Position numbers and translations under genes: made by a program
The notes under the pieces: model-generated
Databases searched by the model: none
What the model was told of the DNA's origin: nothing
The model's input: the letters and a program-made list of their open reading frames with translations, nothing else
Source of the DNA: Roseburia sp.
GTDB taxonomy: Bacteria; Bacillota; Clostridia; Lachnospirales; Lachnospiraceae
DNA length: 64,000 nt
Reading direction: 5' to 3'
NCBI GenBank assembly: GCA_022771695.1
Contig: JALEKJ010000020.1
Location: 1 to 64,000 of the forward strand
Part shown: positions 6,852 through 13,927 of the stretch, piece after piece
How positions within the stretch are numbered: position 1 is the first letter of the stretch
How the letters are laid out: each line of letters opens with the position of its first letter

Positions 6852-8693
6852 ATGAAACGGTTTCAAATAGAAAATTTAAAAAAACTTAAATATAAACATA
6901 TAATAGGGGGAGTGTTGGCGCTTGTTCCACCGGCAGCTTGCTTTTATTTGCTGGAATGCTATACGCACAATCCCTTTGCGGATGTGCGGTCATGGGCTCA
7001 GTTTTTTAATGTTGTGTTGTTTGAGTTGATAGCCGGCATTCTTTTTTGTGTGCTCGGAGATTTAAAGCGTGCATACCGCATCCAGGCAACGGCAGCCATG
7101 TTGTTTGGAATTGCGAATGCCTATGTTGTGCACTTTCGGACAAATCCGATCGTGCCGTGGGATATCTTTTCATGGAGGACGGCGGCGAGTGTAGCGGATA
7201 ATTATGATTTTACGCCGGATGCTCGTATGGTAACTGTGACATCTGCTTTTGTACTTATTCTTGTGGTACTGCGTTTGGTAAAGGTAAAATGGGGAAATTT
7301 TATTTGTCCAAAGCGGTGGATTGTGGGGCTGATACCGTTTGTGACGCTTCTCCTTTTTGCCAATACACTGCAACAGGAAGGTTTTCAGAATAGCCACAGA
7401 CTTTACAACAAGCTGTTTACACCGGTGTTCATGACAGAGGTGGATGGAATTCCCGTTACGTTTGTGATGAATTTGGCATATATGTCGATTGATAAACCGG
7501 ATGGTTACAATGAGAAAGAGGCACGGGAGCTTCTTTTGTCTTATGAGTACGGCAGTATGCAACAATCGGCAGACGAGCAGCAGGAAGCGGCAGAAACTAT
7601 GGCAGATGGCACCGGGGAACTGCCGAATATTATTGTCGTGATGAATGAATCATTTTCTGACCTTCGTGTGTTGGGCGATTTTGCAACAAATCAGGATTAT
7701 ATGCCGTATCTGCACAGTCTGCAGGCAGGATGTGAGAATACAGTTACCGGTATGCTGAATGTGTCTGTCTGTGGCGGTAACACGGCAAATACGGAGTTTG
7801 AATTCCTGACCGGTAATACGATGGCATTTTTACCACAGGGAAGCGTTCCGTATCAACAGTATATTACCGGAGAGTGTGAGACGTTTGCTTCACATCTGAA
7901 TGAACTGGGATATAAGACGGTGGCGACACACCCGTACAATGCAACGGGCTGGGAACGTGATGAGGTATATCCGTGGATGGGGTTTGATGACTGTATTTTT
8001 GTGGATGAGTATACAGGCGCATCCCGTGTGCGCAATTATGTGAGTGATGAGGCGTGTGTGGAGAAGATTATCTCACTCTATGAGCAAAAAGAGGCAGAAA
8101 CGCCATTGTTTGTATTTAATGTGACGATGCAGAACCATGGTGGATATCAGGATGCATATCCTGATTTTACGCCGGATGTGTCTGTAGACGGTATTGACAA
8201 TTTTTCTGTAAGTCAGTATCTGTCGCTGGTAAAGCTTTCGGACCAGTCGCTTGAGACATTGATTTCCTATTTTTCCGGAGTTGATGAGAAGACAGTCGTG
8301 GTGTTTTTTGGGGACCATCAGCCGAGTGATACGGTTGCGGCACCGATACTCGCACAGAATGGCATGGCTTGGAACAATCTTTCAGAGGAAGAATTGAAAC
8401 TGCGCTATCAGGTTCCTTATGTTATCTGGGCAAACTATGATATTGAGGAGGAACAGGAGGCTGATACGAGTGTAAACTTTCTTGGAGCAGAAGTGCTGAC
8501 ACGTGCGGGCGTGCCGACAACTGCATATCAGAAATTTCTATTGGCGTTAAAGGAGGAATATCCCATTGTTTCCCCTGTGCGTACAGTGGAGGCAGATGGT
8601 AGCGAGGAGTCGATATCCAAGGTGGATGGAGCGATGGATACCTATCGCAAATTGCAGTATTATCAACTGTTTGATTGGAAAAAGGGAAAGTGA
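6852..8693 (+). CDS. LtaS-like sulfatase-fold phosphoglycerol transferase
   Basis: A 613-residue membrane enzyme with about five transmembrane helices in the first ~190 residues, then an extracellular alkaline-phosphatase-superfamily (sulfatase) domain. Motifs: PNIIVVMNESFSD (near 258, metal site), GGNTANTEFE (near 311, with the likely nucleophile Thr) and FFGDHQPSD (near 487, metal site). The family transfers glycerol-phosphate from phosphatidylglycerol to make lipoteichoic acid or decorates glycans. The ribosome site is weak (AGAAGAG). A TGG-TAAAAT extended -10 at 6808-6816 may be its promoter. The YfhO gene starts one base after the stop, so the two are translationally coupled and probably act on the same surface polymer. 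Confidence 0.9.
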   Translation: MKRFQIENLKKLKYKHIIGGVLALVPPAACFYLLECYTHNPFADVRSWAQFFNVVLFELIAGILFCVLGDLKRAYRIQATAAMLFGIANAYVVHFRTNPIVPWDIFSWRTAASVADNYDFTPDARMVTVTSAFVLILVVLRLVKVKWGNFICPKRWIVGLIPFVTLLLFANTLQQEGFQNSHRLYNKLFTPVFMTEVDGIPVTFVMNLAYMSIDKPDGYNEKEARELLLSYEYGSMQQSADEQQEAAETMADGTGELPNIIVVMNESFSDLRVLGDFATNQDYMPYLHSLQAGCENTVTGMLNVSVCGGNTANTEFEFLTGNTMAFLPQGSVPYQQYITGECETFASHLNELGYKTVATHPYNATGWERDEVYPWMGFDDCIFVDEYTGASRVRNYVSDEACVEKIISLYEQKEAETPLFVFNVTMQNHGGYQDAYPDFTPDVSVDGIDNFSVSQYLSLVKLSDQSLETLISYFSGVDEKTVVVFFGDHQPSDTVAAPILAQNGMAWNNLSEEELKLRYQVPYVIWANYDIEEEQEADTSVNFLGAEVLTRAGVPTTAYQKFLLALKEEYPIVSPVRTVEADGSEESISKVDGAMDTYRKLQYYQLFDWKKGK

Positions 8694-8694
8694 C

Positions 8695-11238
8695 ATGAAT
8701 AAGAAAATACCACTATTCGCGGGGTTTTTAATACCTCTTTTGATTGCAGTGATCGTTTGTATCGACCATGGAGTATATCCGGTGGGTGACCAGTGTATTC
8801 TTCAAGTGGATATGTATCATCAGTATTGTCCGTTTTTTGTGGAGCTGACGGATAAGATGAAAAATGGCGGGAGTATTTTTTTCTCATGGAATATCGGGCT
8901 GGGAGCAGACTTTGTATCGTTGTTCGCTTATTATCTGGCGAGTCCGCTGAATCTGCTTTTGGTGCTGTGCCCGTCAGAATATATCATTGAATTTATGACG
9001 ATTTTGGTGCTGCTTAAGATTGCATTTTCAGGTTTTTCTTTTACCTATTATCTGATGGAACACTTTGGATTAAATGAAAAAGAGAATGGAGCATTCGGTG
9101 AGCCATGTCAGATATCAGCGTTCGCAGCAGCCATTTTTGGCTGTGCCTATGCATTGTCGGCTTTTATGGCTGCCTATGCATGGAATATTATGTGGCTTGA
9201 CTGTATGATGCTTGCGCCGCTTGCGATTCTCGGGTTGGAGCGGATGGTTAAAACGGGAAATGCATTGCTTTACTATGTGGTGTTGGCGCTTTGCATCTGG
9301 AGCAATTTTTATATTGCAATTATGATTTGCATCTTTCTGGTACTGTGGTTTTTGATGTATTGGCTGGAGCATCGCAAGGTGGGAATTCTGGCATGGGTAC
9401 GTTTTGCGTGGTATTCTCTACTGGCAGGTGGAACAGGAGCGGTATTGATTCTTCCAACGTCAATTATCTTGGGCTACAGCGGCAATCAGGGAATTTCCTT
9501 CCCGGAAACGATAGAATGGTACTTTAGCATAGTAAAAGAGCTTGCGAGACATCTGATGCTTGTGGATACCTACACAGGAGCGGAGCACTGGCCGAATCTG
9601 TACTGCGGTGTATTCGTGCTGGTATTTTTTGTCCTGTATCTGCTTAACGGTGGAATTTCATGGAAACGTAAGGTGCCGCGTGTCCTTTTGTTGGTGCTTT
9701 TTGTGATCAGCTTTGCAAACAATGTGCTAGACTTTCTGTGGCATGGATTGCATTTTCCGACTTCGCTGCCTGGCAGACAATCCTTTCTCTATATTTTATT
9801 GTTGCTTACGATAGCGTTTGAGGCGTTTTTGCATATAAAGGAAAACCGGTTTTGGCATCTGCTTGTGGCAGCAGCAGTAAACGCGTTGTTTGTCATCCTT
9901 GCATACCGGGTTTCGGATGAAGAAATGATGGAACGGACGGTATTTATTGTCAGTGCAATCTTTCTTGGATGCTATTTAATACTTGTGGCGGGGTATCTCG
10001 CAGGAAATGTGAAAGTGCGGAGGCTGATGCTTGCAATCGGCTGCTTTGTCATGCTTGCAGAACTGACATTGAATTATGATATGACAGGGTTTGACACTGT
10101 GAGCCGCACCGCCTATACAGAGTACATGGATGATTATGAGAAGCTGCTTGCCACGGTGGAGGCGAATGAGGAGACGCGAACAGGAGAGTCTTTTTATCGT
10201 GTTGAAGAATTGGAGAGGAAGACAAAAAATGATGCCGGACTCTATGGGTACCGTTCTGCTACACAGTTTTCGTCCTTGATGAATCTTGCAGTCAGTCATT
10301 TTTATCAGGATGTCGGTATGGAGGGCGGCAAAAATTTTTACTGTGTGAATGGAGCAACACCGTTGCTGTCCGCAATGCTTTCCATCAGATATGTGTTAGC
10401 GGACAATGATATGGAAGCAGGTCCATTGCGTCAGATGATCGCATCTTCGGAGAATGCATGGATTTATGAGAATAAGTATGTATTGCCGCTCGGTTTTATG
10501 ATGAGCGAGGATGTGATTGCAGCTTGGAACTACGCGGATGCGGGAGATATCCGAGCACAGAATGATTTGGCGTTATTGCTTGGGGCAACAGAGGAGATGT
10601 TAACGCCGATACCGTCTGTCTCTGCCGTGGGAGAAACAAGTTTTGAGGTGGCAGAGGATGGCTATTATTATGCGACTTATGAAAAAACATCAGTTGACCA
10701 ACTGACCATGGAGGTCAGTGACGCAAGAAGCCGTTCCTACACGAAGGTGTCACATGGTTATACCTTGGAATTGGGATATTGCACGGCGGGAGCGACGGTA
10801 AAAGTCACGAATACAAAGAATGAGACGATACCAATGACAGTGTATCGTTTGAATGGAAAAGTGCTGGAGACAGCATATGAGACACTGAATGCCCAAACGA
10901 TGCATCTGAAAGAATTCTCGGATACAAAAGTCTGCGGAACGATTGATGTTGCGGAAGCAGGCAGATTAATTTTTGGAATAGCATTGGAAGATGGTTGGAC
11001 TCTTTTGGTCGATGGCAAAGAGGTAGAGCCGGAAGCGTTTGCCGGAGCATTTATCAGTGTGCATTTGGAGCCCGGAACCCATGAGATTGCGCTCTGCTAT
11101 GAGACACCGGGATTTTATCTCGGAGCAGGTATCTCGGCTGTGTGTATTTTGTTGGCGGTACTTTCCATATTGATACAAAAGAAAATTCCTTTAACCTCGG
11201 TCAAAGGAAAAGTAATGTCCGAAGAATTGGACATGTAA
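8695..11238 (+). CDS. YfhO-family multi-pass membrane glycosyltransferase
   Basis: An 847-residue integral membrane protein. The first ~480 residues hold a dozen or more transmembrane helices with the YfhO signature DMYHQYCPFF and a following SWNIGLGADF motif. A soluble, mostly beta domain follows (about 500-810), then a final helix near the C-terminus. The track's start (8566) overlaps the previous gene; ATG 8695 (MNKKIPLF) with AAGGGAAAG upstream is the correct start. YfhO proteins are GT-C-like enzymes implicated in glycosylating lipoteichoic acid or other surface polymers using lipid-linked sugars. Coupling to the LtaS-like gene supports that role here. The acceptor and sugar are unknown. 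Confidence 0.88.
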   Translation: MNKKIPLFAGFLIPLLIAVIVCIDHGVYPVGDQCILQVDMYHQYCPFFVELTDKMKNGGSIFFSWNIGLGADFVSLFAYYLASPLNLLLVLCPSEYIIEFMTILVLLKIAFSGFSFTYYLMEHFGLNEKENGAFGEPCQISAFAAAIFGCAYALSAFMAAYAWNIMWLDCMMLAPLAILGLERMVKTGNALLYYVVLALCIWSNFYIAIMICIFLVLWFLMYWLEHRKVGILAWVRFAWYSLLAGGTGAVLILPTSIILGYSGNQGISFPETIEWYFSIVKELARHLMLVDTYTGAEHWPNLYCGVFVLVFFVLYLLNGGISWKRKVPRVLLLVLFVISFANNVLDFLWHGLHFPTSLPGRQSFLYILLLLTIAFEAFLHIKENRFWHLLVAAAVNALFVILAYRVSDEEMMERTVFIVSAIFLGCYLILVAGYLAGNVKVRRLMLAIGCFVMLAELTLNYDMTGFDTVSRTAYTEYMDDYEKLLATVEANEETRTGESFYRVEELERKTKNDAGLYGYRSATQFSSLMNLAVSHFYQDVGMEGGKNFYCVNGATPLLSAMLSIRYVLADNDMEAGPLRQMIASSENAWIYENKYVLPLGFMMSEDVIAAWNYADAGDIRAQNDLALLLGATEEMLTPIPSVSAVGETSFEVAEDGYYYATYEKTSVDQLTMEVSDARSRSYTKVSHGYTLELGYCTAGATVKVTNTKNETIPMTVYRLNGKVLETAYETLNAQTMHLKEFSDTKVCGTIDVAEAGRLIFGIALEDGWTLLVDGKEVEPEAFAGAFISVHLEPGTHEIALCYETPGFYLGAGISAVCILLAVLSILIQKKIPLTSVKGKVMSEELDM

Positions 11239-11243
11239 TAAAG

Positions 11244-11283
11244 TACACTCCTATCATCAAGAGATGAAAAGGAGTGTATTTTT
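11244..11283 (+). terminator. Terminator hairpin that also contains the next gene's ribosome binding site
   Basis: Arms TACACTCCT and AGGAGTGTA enclose an inner stem TCATC/GATGA, and the hairpin is followed by TTTTT. The 3' arm holds AAGGAG, the ribosome site of the 33-residue ORF whose ATG follows the T tract directly. Confidence 0.75.
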
Positions 11284-11385
11284 ATGAAAGGATATGTGGT
11301 AGATGCCGGATATATGGGGTATGTAGAGGGCAGATATATACTGTTTGCAAACGAGGATGATTATCGCGAATATTTTGAAGGCTGA
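11284..11385 (+). CDS. 33-residue conserved small protein
   Basis: Too short for the ORF track. It reads MKGYVVDAGYMGYVEGRYILF and ends EYFEG. This pattern (MKGY, GYMGYV, Y-LFA then acidic DY-EY) matches a type of tiny hypothetical protein I recall as recurrent in Lachnospiraceae; that recollection is not checked here. The ribosome site AAGGAG is embedded in the 3' arm of a terminator-like hairpin, so translation may depend on that hairpin being open. It has no transmembrane helix and its function is unknown. Confidence 0.65.
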   Translation: MKGYVVDAGYMGYVEGRYILFANEDDYREYFEG

Positions 11386-11387
11386 CA

Positions 11388-11416
11388 TTGAAATTTATAG
11401 ACGAATATGTGATAAT
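11388..11416 (+). promoter_or_regulatory. Promoter of the thioesterase gene
   Basis: TTGAAA (11388-11393), 17 bases, GATAAT (11411-11416) with a TG extended -10 just before it. Confidence 0.7.
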
Positions 11417-11464
11417 ATAAGGTGGTTTTTAAGTTGTATTTTAGGATAGAAAGAAGGAATTTGC

Positions 11465-11929
11465 ATGTCAGAGAAAGAAATCGAAGTCTATGGGAAGCAG
11501 ATGGACGAGATAAAGGTACGCCCGTATGAGCACCATGCGAAGTACTATGAGACGGACCAGATGGGCATCATTCACCATTCAAACTACATCAAGTGGATGG
11601 AGGAAGCGCGCATGGATATGATGGAGCAGATAGGGCTTTCCTACAAAGAGATGGAAGCAATGGAAATTATCAGTCCGGTTCTTTCGGTATCCTGCGAGTA
11701 TCACAGCATGGTCCATTTTGATGATGTGGTCGTGATTGAACCGCGTATTGTGAAGTATAATGGGGTTAAGCTGGAAGTAGAGTACCGCATGACGGATAAG
11801 GAGACAGGAGAATTGCGTACGACGGGAAGAAGTTCGCATTGCTTTTTGAATAGGGCAGGCAGACCGATTTCCTTGAAACGTTCTTATCCGGAGCTTGATA
11901 CAAAGTTTTTCGAGTACACAGATGTATAA
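11465..11929 (+). CDS. Hotdog-fold acyl-CoA thioesterase (YbgC/FadM type)
   Basis: A 154-residue single-domain thioesterase. The signature YYETDQMGIIHHSNYIKWMEEAR, quoted here as YYETDQMGIIHHSNY, contains the catalytic Asp and the hotdog helix of the 4-hydroxybenzoyl-CoA thioesterase/YbgC family. Length matches the family (about 130-155), with a short extra N-terminus; an internal Met at residue 13 is an alternative start. GAAGGAA precedes the chosen ATG. It likely hydrolyses short or medium acyl-CoA (or acyl-ACP) in the cytoplasm; the true substrate is unknown. It has its own promoter and is followed by a structured intergenic region. Confidence 0.9.
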   Translation: MSEKEIEVYGKQMDEIKVRPYEHHAKYYETDQMGIIHHSNYIKWMEEARMDMMEQIGLSYKEMEAMEIISPVLSVSCEYHSMVHFDDVVVIEPRIVKYNGVKLEVEYRMTDKETGELRTTGRSSHCFLNRAGRPISLKRSYPELDTKFFEYTDV

Positions 11930-12008
11930 ACATTTCAAAGAATATCTGTATCTATTCAGAACAGGTCAAAGCGGAGCCGCGTAGACCGTGAGAATATGAT
12001 TCAGGAGT

Positions 12009-12050
12009 GCGGAAATCCCATCGTCGAAGACGATTTTCATGGATTTTCGC
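12009..12050. repeat. Nested inverted repeat upstream of aminopeptidase P
   Basis: Outer arms GCGGAAATCC and GGATTTTCGC (9 of 10 pair) enclose a perfect stem ATCGTC-GAA-GACGAT. No T-run follows, so it is not a normal terminator. It may be a leader structure or a dispersed palindromic element. Confidence 0.5.
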
Positions 12051-12053
12051 ATT

Positions 12054-12080
12054 GTAACGGTGAAGGTACGGAACAGTTAC
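12054..12080. repeat. Second small inverted repeat upstream of aminopeptidase P
   Basis: GTAAC at 12054 and GTTAC ending at 12080 pair across a partly complementary interior. It lies immediately after the larger inverted repeat and before the gene's ribosome site. Confidence 0.35.
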
Positions 12081-12109
12081 GAATATTTATGATAAAGAAG
12101 GGTAGAACG

Positions 12110-13900
12110 ATGATACAGGAAAGATTACAAGCATTACGCGAAGAGATGAGGAAGAGAAATATCGACATTTATGTGGTCCCGACTGCGGATTTCCATGAGT
12201 CTGAGTACGTTGGTGAGCACTTTAAAGCGAGAAAGTTCATTACCGGTTTTACCGGGTCTGCGGGAACTGCCGTTATTACATTGACCGAGGCAGGACTTTG
12301 GACAGACGGACGCTATTTTGTACAGGCAGAGAAGCAACTCGCGGGGAGTACGGTAACCTTATACCGCATGGGCGAAGAGGGCGTGCCAAAGGTGGACGAG
12401 TTTATTGCAGAGAAGTTAGGCAAGGGCGGTTGCCTTGGCTTTGATGGAAGAGTCGTAAACGGAAGCTGGGGCAAGATGCTTGCGGCGATTGCAGAGAAAG
12501 AAGGCGGTTCTCTGTATGTGAACGAGGACTTGATTGATATTATCTGGAAAGACCGTCCTGCATTGTCGAAGGAGCCGTTGTTTTTATTGGAGGAGAAATA
12601 TACAGGTAAGAGTACACGTGAGAAGCTTAATGAACTTCGCAAGGTCATGGAAGAGGAGGGCGCAGATGTCCATATCCTGACATCCCTGTATGATATTGCA
12701 TGGCTGTTAAATATCCGCGGTGGCGACATTGATTATGTGCCGGTCATTTTGTCTTACCTTGTAGTGAATAAGAATGACTGCATCTGGTTCTTACAGGAGG
12801 AAGTAGTAGATGAAAAGATTGCGGCCTACTTAAAAGAGAATCAGATTACAACAAGACCGTACGATGCGATTTATGAATATGTGCCGACGATTCCTGCCGA
12901 TGCGTGTGTACTGATGAACGGAAGTACTGTGAATTACCGCATTGCGAACAGTTTGGCTCCGACAATCAAGGTCGTGGATAAGCCAAATCCGACGGAGTTG
13001 ATGAAAGCCATCAAGAATCCGACCGAGGTGGACAACATCCGTAAAGCGCATGTGAAGGATGGTGTGGCATTCACGAAGTTTATGTATTGGCTGAAGACGA
13101 ACATTGGTAGGATCCCGATGACAGAGATTTCGGCGTCCGATTATCTGGAGGAGCGCAGAAGAGAACAGGAGAATTTTATCGAGTTGAGCTTTGACACCAT
13201 CTGCGCGTATGGACCAAATGCCGCGATGATGCACTATGCAGCAACACCGGAATCAGATGCAGAACTGAAGCCGGAAGGCTTTTTGCTTGTGGATTCCGGC
13301 GGACATTATTTTGAGGGAACGACCGATATTACAAGAACGATGGCACTTGGTCCGATTACGGATGAGATGCGTCTGCACTTTACAACGGTATGCCGTTCGA
13401 ACTTAAAGCTTGCAAATGCAAAGTTCTTATATGGATGTACCGGATTGAACCTCGATATTTTATCCCGTGGACCTCTCTGGGATATGGGAATCGACTATAA
13501 ATGCGGTACCGGTCATGGTGTAGGATATGTTTTGAATGTGCATGAGGGACCAAACGGATTCCGCTGGAGAGTCGTGCCGGAGCGCAACGACAACGGAACG
13601 TTGGAAGAAGGCATGGTTACGACGGACGAGCCGGGGGTATACTTAGAAGGTAAGTATGGCATCCGTACTGAGAATGAATTGGTATGCCACAAGGCAGAGA
13701 AGAATGAGTATGGTCAGTTTATGAACTTCGAGAACATCACCTATGCGCCGATTGATTTGGATGCTATCGATCCGGATGAAATGACCGGACGCGAAAAGAA
13801 GATGTTGAACGATTATCATGCGATGGTCTATAAGACCCTTTCTCCGTATATGACGGAGGAGGAGAACGAATGGCTGAAAAAGTATACAAGGGCCATTTAG
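12110..13900 (+). CDS. pepP: Xaa-Pro aminopeptidase (aminopeptidase P, three-domain form)
   Basis: A 596-residue M24B metallopeptidase. The two N-terminal creatinase-type domains (about 1-300) precede the pita-bread catalytic domain. Metal ligands are visible: Asp in VDSGGHYFEGTTD (both Asp), His in GTGHGVGYVLNVHEGP, Glu in DEPGVYLEGKYG, and Glu in RTENELV. A further C-terminal segment (FENITYAPIDLDAID) is typical of the long cytosolic form also found in eukaryotes. The track start (11996) runs through the upstream inverted repeats. The ATG at 12110 (MIQERLQALREEM) gives the family's usual N-terminus, with GAAGGGTAG upstream. It removes N-terminal residues next to proline in peptide catabolism. 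Confidence 0.93.
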   Translation: MIQERLQALREEMRKRNIDIYVVPTADFHESEYVGEHFKARKFITGFTGSAGTAVITLTEAGLWTDGRYFVQAEKQLAGSTVTLYRMGEEGVPKVDEFIAEKLGKGGCLGFDGRVVNGSWGKMLAAIAEKEGGSLYVNEDLIDIIWKDRPALSKEPLFLLEEKYTGKSTREKLNELRKVMEEEGADVHILTSLYDIAWLLNIRGGDIDYVPVILSYLVVNKNDCIWFLQEEVVDEKIAAYLKENQITTRPYDAIYEYVPTIPADACVLMNGSTVNYRIANSLAPTIKVVDKPNPTELMKAIKNPTEVDNIRKAHVKDGVAFTKFMYWLKTNIGRIPMTEISASDYLEERRREQENFIELSFDTICAYGPNAAMMHYAATPESDAELKPEGFLLVDSGGHYFEGTTDITRTMALGPITDEMRLHFTTVCRSNLKLANAKFLYGCTGLNLDILSRGPLWDMGIDYKCGTGHGVGYVLNVHEGPNGFRWRVVPERNDNGTLEEGMVTTDEPGVYLEGKYGIRTENELVCHKAEKNEYGQFMNFENITYAPIDLDAIDPDEMTGREKKMLNDYHAMVYKTLSPYMTEEENEWLKKYTRAI

Positions 13901-13927
13901 TGAGAAAAGAGTAGAATGGAGACAGAC

